Both the position numbers and the translations under genes were made by a program. DNA of 64,000 nt from Paenibacillus gyeongsangnamensis (GTDB taxonomy: Bacteria > Bacillota > Bacilli > Paenibacillales > NBRC-103111): contig NZ_JAQAGZ010000001.1 of assembly GCF_027533625.1 (NCBI RefSeq), positions 310,001 through 374,000 of the forward strand, in the 5' to 3' direction. Shown piece after piece: positions 1 to 7,006 of this stretch. The stretch's first letter is position 1, and each line of letters starts with the position of its first letter. Below the pieces are notes generated by a model. The model saw only the letters and a program-made list of their open reading frames with translations. It was not told the origin of the DNA and did no database searches.

Positions 1-166
1 ACATATTCGTAACCTCATGCAGCCCGAGCCCAAGGCGTTCCAGCGCGGAAGCGTTGGATGCGGGGCAATCGATCATCAGCCGCGTGTCGTTCCATTCCAG
101 CAGGGCGCTGTTATGTCCAAGGCTGCGGGGGTAAAAATCACCGGTACCGAGGAAAGTCAGGTTCAT
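1..166 (-). CDS. MBL-fold metallo-hydrolase (partial, N-terminal 55 codons)
   Basis: Only the first 55 codons lie in the window; the gene runs off the left edge on the minus strand. The start MNLTFLGTGDFYP is the typical first beta-strand and turn of RNase Z-like or lactonase-like metallo-beta-lactamase folds, followed by a LMIDCP strand that usually leads to the HxHxDH metal site, which is not reached here. The ATG at 166-164 has an AGGAG site 9 bases upstream (180-176). Substrate cannot be predicted. The gene is divergent from the transpeptidase gene at 471. Confidence 0.7.
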   Translation of the reverse strand, partial: MNLTFLGTGDFYPRSLGHNSALLEWNDTRLMIDCPASNASALERLGLGLHEVTNM

Positions 167-470
167 GTTCAAAGGCTCCTCTCGCCATAAAGAATGCGTA
201 CGAGCTCATCTTACACGATGTTTCTTTGGAATGCATCCGGCCGGGCTGCATTGCATTTGATTCCGGGGAGAATTCACGGTTGAATTGTATGCCTTGTCTG
301 CAGTCGGTCGTTTGCTGTGCGGATTGTCCCGCAGAGCTCTGCGTACTGCAGCCGCTTTTCTTTTCGCTGCGGAAGCCTTGAGGGAATACCCGTCAAGCCG
401 GAGGCGAAGACTAACCGGGAAGTGCCCTATAACCGAGCGTTTTTTCCGCTCCGCTAAAGGATGATGGACA
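167..470. other. Divergent intergenic region
   Basis: About 300 bases separate the minus-strand hydrolase start from the plus-strand transpeptidase start, so both promoters must lie here. I see no convincing consensus promoter, operator, RNA gene or coding sequence. Open frames on both strands lack ribosome sites and family resemblance. Confidence 0.5.
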
Positions 471-968
471 GTGAGAAGATGGATTACCGTCCTATGCACC
501 CTGCTGCTGCTCTTATCTTGTGCGGGCCGGATGGCCGCCGCTCCTCAGCCGAATGCGTTCCCTGGCGGAGGATTGGAGGAGGAAGGCGTATACATCTTAA
601 TCGACAAGAAAGCGAACCGGCTGACGCTGTTCCTCAACGGGCGTCCGCAGTATTCGTTCCCCGTGGCGACAGGGCGGCGCAAGGAGCTTACGCCCGTAGG
701 GCGGTTTCGGATCGTAACGAAAATCGTCAAGCCTTGGTACGTACGCAAACAAATTCCGGGCGGTTCGCCGCACAATCCGCTCGGTACGAGGTGGATGGGG
801 CTGGACGTACCCGGCACCGGCGGATATACTTACGGGATTCACGGCACGAATCGCCCCTACTCGATCGGGCACGGCGCTTCTTCAGGATGCATCCGGATGC
901 ACAATAAAGACGTGGAATGGCTGTTCCGCCACGTTCCCATCGGAACCGTGGTCGTGATCAAGGAATAA
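471..968 (+). CDS. L,D-transpeptidase (YkuD domain), exported
   Basis: A 165-residue cell-wall enzyme predicted to form 3-3 peptidoglycan cross-links or attach proteins to meso-DAP, by attack of a catalytic cysteine on L,D peptide bonds. Residues 1-24 form a signal peptide with a possible weak lipobox ending at Cys17. The YkuD domain spans about residues 40-164, with catalytic His124 in HGTNRP and Cys140 in GHGASSGCIRM. The start is GTG 471, 10 bases after AAAGG (456-460); the ATGs at 461 and 464 lie in other frames. There is no LysM domain, unlike B. subtilis YkuD, so wall targeting must rest on the signal or lipid anchor. Confidence 0.9.
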   Translation: MRRWITVLCTLLLLLSCAGRMAAAPQPNAFPGGGLEEEGVYILIDKKANRLTLFLNGRPQYSFPVATGRRKELTPVGRFRIVTKIVKPWYVRKQIPGGSPHNPLGTRWMGLDVPGTGGYTYGIHGTNRPYSIGHGASSGCIRMHNKDVEWLFRHVPIGTVVVIKE

Positions 969-1024
969 GCATCGTAAAGGAAACAGGATGAATACAAGCG
1001 GTCGGACCCGGACATGCTATGTTT

Positions 1025-1248
1025 CAGCGGTGAAAAGAGAGGTGTGGTTCCGTTGAGCAAGCAAACGGGTTATGCCAAGGAAGCTGCGTCGAATCGAAGA
1101 TAGAAGCGGAGGGATGTGCCAAAGAGCGGTTATTGTAGTACACGTACTGCAATCGTGATGAGGTAAGACCCGAGCTGAAGCAAAGATTTCGAAGGCAAGT
1201 GCCCAATATCAATTCACCGCTGGAAGGACTCCGAAAGGAGTCCTTTTT
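1025..1248 (+). ncRNA. Structured RNA of unassigned family, with its own terminator
   Basis: A 10-bp perfect helix (CAGCGGTGAA at 1025-1034 with TTCACCGCTG at 1213-1222) closes a domain of about 200 bases. It is followed after one base by a textbook terminator. Inside are a hairpin CCGTT/AACGG and an 8-bp hairpin (TTGTAGTA, loop CACG, TACTGCAA) with one G-U pair. No reading frame here has a ribosome site. A possible extended -10 (TGcTATGTT, 1016-1023) lies very close to the 5' helix, so the true start may be further upstream. Size and closing helix suit a stand-alone RNA such as 6S or raiA RNA, but I cannot assign it from sequence alone. The next gene is 300 bases away, beyond the terminator. 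Confidence 0.6.
1224..1248 (+). terminator. Intrinsic terminator of the structured RNA
   Basis: A perfect 9-bp stem (AAGGACTCC at 1224-1232 with GGAGTCCTT at 1237-1245), GAAA tetraloop and five Ts ending at 1248. It sits one base after the closing helix of the structured RNA and ends that transcript. Confidence 0.88.
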
Positions 1249-1260
1249 CCTGTTCGACAA

Positions 1261-1545
1261 AAAACGACGGCTTTACAATGAACCGTTTTCAACGAACTCT
1301 TTTTTTTTTTGCCGCGATAACATGCTGTAACTCCGTGGTTTTTCACACATTTTTTACATTTAGATCATAGTTTCATCATGAATGTAGATTAATTTGAACA
1401 TAGGACACTGCGCCTATTTTGGGGACAGCTTCATCCTTCCGAACCGACCCGTGTCAGGACGTAAATAGGCGTTTTCACAATGGGCGCAAACCGAAGAAGA
1501 TAAGAATGCTCAGCCAGCGAAGGTGCACATGGAGGGTAAGTTCAT
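1261..1545 (+). other. Leader region of the RND operon with a 9-bp inverted repeat
   Basis: This 285-base stretch holds a run of about ten Ts near 1301-1311, then an AT-rich part likely to contain the promoter, although no clear consensus is visible. A perfect 9-bp inverted repeat follows: CGCCTATTT (1411-1419) and AAATAGGCG (1463-1471), closing 43 bases. If transcribed this would form a hairpin domain about 75 bases upstream of the adaptor start. It could be a regulatory leader or an operator. There is no T-run, so it is not a simple terminator. Confidence 0.4.
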
Positions 1546-3813
1546 ATGATCAGGTGGATCCAGAACGTATCGAAGAAATGGTTGGTAACGACGGTAGCGG
1601 TTATTGCGGTCATTGCCGTAGTTGGCGTTACCATAATGTACGGCGGCTGGGGCAAAGGAACCCAGAGTAGTTCAGGCGCTCAGCCTTCCAAAGGAGGGCA
1701 GCAGCGGGGCGGTCCGCGGTCGTTCCCGGTTCAAACGCAAATCGTCACGATGCAGGATGTCGGAGGCAGTCAGGTATTCAACGGGTCCATCAACCCGCAG
1801 TTTACGACGAACGTGTCCTCCCGCGTAAGCGGAAGAGTAACCGAACTAATGGTGAAGGTAGGCGACCGCGTCAAGACGGGACAGCCCATCGCCAAGATCG
1901 ATACGACTCAGATTCAGCAGCAGATCGAGCAAAGCCAAAGCTCGCTGGCACTCAGTCAGGCTAATTTGCAGAAGGCCGCTCACGATCAGGCGAACGGACA
2001 GCTTGCTGCGCAGCGGACAAATGAAGTGAATAAAGCCGGATATGATAAAACGCTGCAGGATGCACAGAACGCGGTGGCCACCGTGCAGCAGCAGGTAGCC
2101 GTGGCGCAAGTCAACTACAATAAGGCGATATCGGATCAGCAGAACGCCATTGCAGCCGCCAAGCAAGCGGTAACCGTAAACCAGCAGGCATTAAGCAATG
2201 CCGTCAATTCCTATAATCAAGCGTTAACGACGGCGCAAAACAATTTGAACTCCACCCAGGATTCGCTGCAGAATTCCCAGATTTCCTCGACAAACAGTCT
2301 GGAGTCGCTGCAGCTTGCCGCCCAGCAGGCGGCTGTCAACTACCAGAATACGGTAAACAACGGCAAATCCACCAGCTCGGATATCGCAGCCGCGCTGCAG
2401 AAGCTGCAGTCCGCCCAGCTCGCTCTGCAGCAAGCTCAGGAATCGCCGGCTTCCAGCGTGTCCACGGCCCAGAGCGCATTAACCAAAGCGCAGGCCGATT
2501 TGGCGGCGGCGCAAAATTCCCAGACGGTCGTTACGGCGCAGGAACAACTCAACAGCAGCCTGCTGGCCCTTTCGACGGCTCAGAACAATTTGTCCGTGAT
2601 CACGGATACCAACCAGCAATCGCTCCAATCGGCCCAGCTGGCAGCGAAGAATGCTCAAACCACTTATGAGAACAGCGTAAAGAACGTACAGGCTCAGCTA
2701 AGCAAAGACGAGCAAGCGTACAATGTGGCGAGCTCTACGGATAGCGTAGAGGTATCGCAGGCTTCGTATCAGCAAGCCTCCACCAATCTGAAGGTGCTTC
2801 AGGAGCAGCTGCAGGACGGCGTGCTGATGTCCCCTGTCGACGGGGTCGTCACGGCTCTTAACACGCCGGTCGGACAGAACGCGGGGAACAACGGCAGCAT
2901 CGTCTCCGTCGCCGCGCTGGACCCGGTCATTGCGACGGTGAACGTCTCCGAGGCCAATATAGGCAAAATCAAGGTTGGCATGAACATGAAAGTGAACGTG
3001 CCGACGCTGAATAAATCGTTCGACGGCGTCGTATCGGCTGTACGTCCGACACTTGATCCGACAACCAAATCGTACGGCGTCGATGTGAAAGTAACGGATC
3101 CGAAGAATGAGCTTCTTCCGGGCATGTTCGCGACTTCCAGTCTGACGAGCGAGGGACGCAAAGCGATCATGATCCCGGCGAACGCGGTAATCAACCAGGC
3201 GAGCGGCAACGCGGTATATATCGTCCAGGACGGCAAAGCCAAGAAGGTGGCCGTCAAAATCGGAACGATGACCAGCTCCCAGTTTGAGATTACGAGCGGG
3301 CTGAAGGAAGGCGACGAGCTGGTTGTGATGGGACAAGAGCTTCTGTCCGACAAAGCTGCGGTTCAAGTCGTTCAGCCGGGACAAGAGGGCCAAGCTGCAC
3401 CAAACGGCCAACAGGGCGGCAAAGGCGGACAAGGCGGCCAGCAGCAAGGCGGCCAGGGCGGTCAAAGCGGCCAGCAGGGCGGCAAGAACGGTCAAAGCGG
3501 CCAGCAGGGCGGCAAGAACGGTCAAAGCGGCCAGAACGGCCAAGGCGGCCAGAGCAACGGCCAAAACGGTCAAAGTGGTCAGGATAACCAAAACGGTCAG
3601 CGCCAGCATAGAGGTCAAAATGGCCAGGGTGCCCCTAACGGCCAGGATAACCAAAGCAGTCAAGACAGCCAGAGCGGCCAAAACGCCCGCCGTCAACAGA
3701 ATAATCAGAACGGCCAAAACGGCCAGAGCGGCGGCCAGGCAGATCCAGGCGACGCTCCGGCAGGTAACGGCAGCAGCTCAGGGCAAGGTGCGAAAGCGGG
3801 TGGAGGGCAGTGA
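1546..3813 (+). CDS. RND efflux periplasmic-adaptor-type (HlyD/AcrA) subunit with very long coiled coil and Gln/Gly-rich tail
   Basis: A 755-residue membrane fusion protein, partner of the RND pump encoded next. Residues about 13-33 form the membrane anchor. The first lipoyl half is near 91-120 (SGRVTELMVKVGDRVKTGQP). A coiled-coil hairpin of about 300 residues, rich in Gln, Ala and Ser, runs to about 423. The second lipoyl half (MSPVDGVVTALN) and beta-barrel domains end near 607. The last 147 residues are a Gly/Gln/Asn/Ser-rich tail with a 10-residue repeat. AcrA-type adaptors are near 400 residues with a much shorter hairpin, so both additions are unusual. The start ATG 1546 follows GGAGGG (1531-1536) by 9 bases. 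The gene ends in GTGA, overlapping the pump start by 4 bases. Confidence 0.9.
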   Translation: MIRWIQNVSKKWLVTTVAVIAVIAVVGVTIMYGGWGKGTQSSSGAQPSKGGQQRGGPRSFPVQTQIVTMQDVGGSQVFNGSINPQFTTNVSSRVSGRVTELMVKVGDRVKTGQPIAKIDTTQIQQQIEQSQSSLALSQANLQKAAHDQANGQLAAQRTNEVNKAGYDKTLQDAQNAVATVQQQVAVAQVNYNKAISDQQNAIAAAKQAVTVNQQALSNAVNSYNQALTTAQNNLNSTQDSLQNSQISSTNSLESLQLAAQQAAVNYQNTVNNGKSTSSDIAAALQKLQSAQLALQQAQESPASSVSTAQSALTKAQADLAAAQNSQTVVTAQEQLNSSLLALSTAQNNLSVITDTNQQSLQSAQLAAKNAQTTYENSVKNVQAQLSKDEQAYNVASSTDSVEVSQASYQQASTNLKVLQEQLQDGVLMSPVDGVVTALNTPVGQNAGNNGSIVSVAALDPVIATVNVSEANIGKIKVGMNMKVNVPTLNKSFDGVVSAVRPTLDPTTKSYGVDVKVTDPKNELLPGMFATSSLTSEGRKAIMIPANAVINQASGNAVYIVQDGKAKKVAVKIGTMTSSQFEITSGLKEGDELVVMGQELLSDKAAVQVVQPGQEGQAAPNGQQGGKGGQGGQQQGGQGGQSGQQGGKNGQSGQQGGKNGQSGQNGQGGQSNGQNGQSGQDNQNGQRQHRGQNGQGAPNGQDNQSSQDSQSGQNARRQQNNQNGQNGQSGGQADPGDAPAGNGSSSGQGAKAGGGQ
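3460..3740 (+). repeat. Coding repeat for the Gly/Gln-rich tail of the adaptor
   Basis: A 30-base unit is present twice in perfect tandem (3460-3489 and 3490-3519). A third, partial copy follows, and then degenerate GGCCAG/GGTCAA units to about 3740. The unit is a multiple of three and encodes GQSGQQGGKN-type decapeptides, so copy-number change would alter tail length without shifting the frame. Confidence 0.8.
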
Positions 3814-6800
3814 ATTTAGCTAATTTTTCAGTCGATCGCCCCGTCACGATACTAATGATCATGATCGCCCTGCTCGGACTGGGCTCCATAGCGGCACCGC
3901 TGCTTCCGGTCGACCTTTATCCGAACATGGACATTCCGACGGCCAACGTATCGGTCAACTGGACGGGGGCTTCGCCCGCTCAGGTGGAAAAGCAGGTGAC
4001 GAGCCTCGTCGAATCGGCGGTCGGGACCATCGCTAATGTCTCTCAGATCACCTCCAACTCCAGAACGGGTTCAAGCAACGTCAGCGTCGATTTCAACTAC
4101 GGCACGGACATCAGCCAGGCGACGCTCATGATGCGGGATAAGATGGACCGCGTCAAAAGGCAGCTTCCTACGGATGCCGACGCACCGGTTATCTCGCGCG
4201 TCGATCCGAACAGCCAGCCGATCATGAACCTGTCCGTTTACGGAAAAGATGTGGATCCGATCACGCTGCGCGATATTACGGACAACATTGTCAGCCCTGC
4301 GGTACAGAGGGTGGACGGCGTGGCTTCGGTCGGCGTCACCGGGGGTCGAACGCGCCAAATTCAAGTGATCCTGGACCAAAACAAGCTGACGCAGTACGGG
4401 CTTTCCATTAATACGGTTTCGTCCGCGCTGAGCAACGACAACCAATCGCAGGATGCGGGGCTCGTGTACCGCGGGAATCAGCTGGTCACCTTGACAATCA
4501 ACGAGCAGTTTAAATCGACGGCCGAAATTCAGAAGGTCAGGGTATCGTTGGGCAAGGGGCAATCGATTTCCATCGGCGAGCTGGGACAGGTGGTCGACAC
4601 CTACACGGACGTGTCCTTCGACGCCCGCCTCAACGGGCAAACGAGCGTCGGGGTCTCGATCCTCAAGCAATCGGACGGAAATACGGTGGCCGTAGCCAAT
4701 AACGTGCGGAAGGCCTTGTCGGATATTCAATCCAAGCTGCCGAGCGGCGTGAAGATCGCCGTGATCAGCGATACGTCCACCTACATTAAAAATTCGATCA
4801 ACACCGTTATCGACCATACGCTGCTCGGCGGCATTTTTTCCGTTATTATTCTGCTGCTCTTCCTGAACAGCGTTCGGGCTACGCTGATTATCGGCGTCGT
4901 TATCCCGATTTCGGTCATCAGTACGTTTACGATGATGTATTTCGGCCATCAAACGATCAATATCATCACCTTGGGCGGCCTTGCGCTCGGTCTCGGCTCG
5001 CTCGTCGACTTTGCGGTCGTCGTCCTGGAAAGCATATACCGCAAAAAGGACGAGGGCTTATCGCCCATCGACGCCGCCAAGAAAGGCACGGCCGAAGTCG
5101 GTACGGCGGTGCTGGCCTCCGCGCTGGCCCAGATCGCCGTATTCGCGCCGGTCGTCTTTATTAACGGTGTGATCAAGAACTTCTTCTCCCCGATGGCGCT
5201 GACTGTGAGCTTCTCGCATATCGCGGCATTGTTTGCGGCGATTACGCTGGTGCCCATGCTGGCGGCAAAGATTCTTACGAAGCATCATGACGAGACGCTT
5301 CCGGAAGGACGCTCGTACAACCCGGCCGTCTGGTTCGGCCGCGGCTTGAACCGCTTCACCCGCGGGTATGCGGCTCTGCTGCGCTGGTCTCTGCTACACC
5401 GCTCGGTCATCATCGTGACTACCCTCGCAATGCTCGTAGGAAGCGTTTATTTGACGAAGTTCGTGGGCAATGAAATCATGCCGAAGACGGATGAAGGTCA
5501 ATTAAACATCTTTATCAGCATGCCGCAGGGGACGAAATTCGAAATTACGAACCAAATGGCTTCCGCCGTGGAAGATAAGCTGAAGACGATTCCGGAAGTG
5601 GATACCGTCTTTACGACCGTCGGGAGCAACGGCGGCGGCGGCTTCCAGATCGCGTCGACGAACTCCGCGAACCTTACCGTCACGCTGAAGCCGGCGAACG
5701 AACGCAAACTGACGACGGCACAAGTGGTGGATCAGGTCCGAAATCTCACGCAGGGCTATCCGGGCGCGCAGATCAACGTCTTCAGCCGTTCCTCCGTTCG
5801 TTTGCCCGGTCTCGGCGGCGGCGGTGGCGGCGCTGACATTACAGTCAACCTGAACGGTCCGGATTTAACGGTGCTGGGCAAGCTGGGAGATACGGTAGCC
5901 CAAGCGCTCAAGGATATTCCCGAGCTTCGCAGCGTTCAGAATACGCTCGATCGCAACATTCCCGCATTTACGATGACCATTGACCGCGATGCGGCCGCTT
6001 ATTACGGCGTAACGCCGCGGGAGGTTATGACGGCGCTGCGGAACGCGTACCAAGGGAACGCGGCAACGCAGTATAAAGCGGGGGATACGCAAATTTCCGT
6101 CCTAGTGCAGCTCCCTAAAGATTTTACCAACAATCTGGAGAACTTGAATCAGCTTGTCATTATTTCGAGCAGCGGCGCGCAAGTTCCCGTCAGCGCCGTA
6201 GCCAAGGTGGAGACCGGCTCGAGCCCGGTTCAAATCCGCCATAACAATTCGCAGCGTTTGGTTACAGTGACTGCATCGCTCGTATCCAATGCTACCCTGA
6301 TCGATGTCGCCAAGGAAGTGCAGGCGCAGCTCGATACGATTCAGCCGCCTGACGGATATTCCATTACGCTGGATTCGCAAGCTAAAACCAATTCGACCTT
6401 CAGCAGCCTGTATTGGATGCTCCTGCTTTCCGTCGTACTCGTGTACATGGTTATGGCCAGCCAATTCGAGTCGCTGTACGGTCCGTTCATCATCATGTTC
6501 TCCCTGCCTCCGACTTTTATCGGCGCGATCTTCGGGCTCTGGGTGACGCATCGGACCATCAACATGAACTCCGTGATGGGGATGATCATGCTGATGGGGA
6601 TCGTGGTGAACAACGCTATCGTGCTTGTGGATTATACCAACCAGTTAAGAAAACGCGGTTTGCCGTTGTTCGACGCTTTGATCGAAGCGGGTAAAGTGAG
6701 GCTGCGCCCGATTCTGATGACGACCGCGACAACGGTACTGGCGATGATGCCGCTGGTTATCGGGTTCGGCGAAGGCGCGGAATCGCAAGCGCCTATGGCC

Positions 6801-6959
6801 ACCGTGGTTTCTTTCGGGCTCACTTTGTCGACGATGGTAACGCTCGTCCTGGTTCCTGTCGTATATACGTTATTGGATGGGGCTATGGGTTCCATCAAAC
6901 GACGGTTTAAAAAATCTGCCCCTCCATCATTGCCGGCGGATCCGACAACGTCTGCTTAA
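3810..6959 (+). CDS. RND-family efflux permease (AcrB/SwrC-type)
   Basis: A 1049-residue inner-membrane transporter of full RND length: N-terminal helix (FSVDRPVTILMIMIALLGLG), two large extracellular loops and two six-helix bundles. It should export amphipathic compounds using the proton gradient, together with the upstream adaptor. The TM4 motif reads GLGSLVDFAVVVLES, so the AcrB Asp-Asp pair is Asp400-Phe401 here. The TM10 motif MGIVVNNAIVLVDY carries Asn934-Asn935 where AcrB has Lys-Asn. The start is GTG 3810, overlapping the adaptor stop, with GGAGGG only 2 bases upstream, so expression is probably coupled. B. subtilis SwrC is the nearest type known to me. Confidence 0.93.
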   Translation: MNLANFSVDRPVTILMIMIALLGLGSIAAPLLPVDLYPNMDIPTANVSVNWTGASPAQVEKQVTSLVESAVGTIANVSQITSNSRTGSSNVSVDFNYGTDISQATLMMRDKMDRVKRQLPTDADAPVISRVDPNSQPIMNLSVYGKDVDPITLRDITDNIVSPAVQRVDGVASVGVTGGRTRQIQVILDQNKLTQYGLSINTVSSALSNDNQSQDAGLVYRGNQLVTLTINEQFKSTAEIQKVRVSLGKGQSISIGELGQVVDTYTDVSFDARLNGQTSVGVSILKQSDGNTVAVANNVRKALSDIQSKLPSGVKIAVISDTSTYIKNSINTVIDHTLLGGIFSVIILLLFLNSVRATLIIGVVIPISVISTFTMMYFGHQTINIITLGGLALGLGSLVDFAVVVLESIYRKKDEGLSPIDAAKKGTAEVGTAVLASALAQIAVFAPVVFINGVIKNFFSPMALTVSFSHIAALFAAITLVPMLAAKILTKHHDETLPEGRSYNPAVWFGRGLNRFTRGYAALLRWSLLHRSVIIVTTLAMLVGSVYLTKFVGNEIMPKTDEGQLNIFISMPQGTKFEITNQMASAVEDKLKTIPEVDTVFTTVGSNGGGGFQIASTNSANLTVTLKPANERKLTTAQVVDQVRNLTQGYPGAQINVFSRSSVRLPGLGGGGGGADITVNLNGPDLTVLGKLGDTVAQALKDIPELRSVQNTLDRNIPAFTMTIDRDAAAYYGVTPREVMTALRNAYQGNAATQYKAGDTQISVLVQLPKDFTNNLENLNQLVIISSSGAQVPVSAVAKVETGSSPVQIRHNNSQRLVTVTASLVSNATLIDVAKEVQAQLDTIQPPDGYSITLDSQAKTNSTFSSLYWMLLLSVVLVYMVMASQFESLYGPFIIMFSLPPTFIGAIFGLWVTHRTINMNSVMGMIMLMGIVVNNAIVLVDYTNQLRKRGLPLFDALIEAGKVRLRPILMTTATTVLAMMPLVIGFGEGAESQAPMATVVSFGLTLSTMVTLVLVPVVYTLLDGAMGSIKRRFKKSAPPSLPADPTTSA

Positions 6960-7006
6960 TCCGGGACTTTGGAGACGAGAAAACAAGCATGGAGGAGATA
7001 AAAACA

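Noticed and set aside
1025..1222. tmRNA, SRP RNA or RNase P RNA
   Set aside because: Length near 200 and absence of their hallmark sequences; left as unassigned.
2698..3717. 339-codon minus-strand hydrophobic frame opposite the adaptor tail
   Set aside because: Its Leu/Ala/Val repeats are only the complement of the Gly/Gln repeat.
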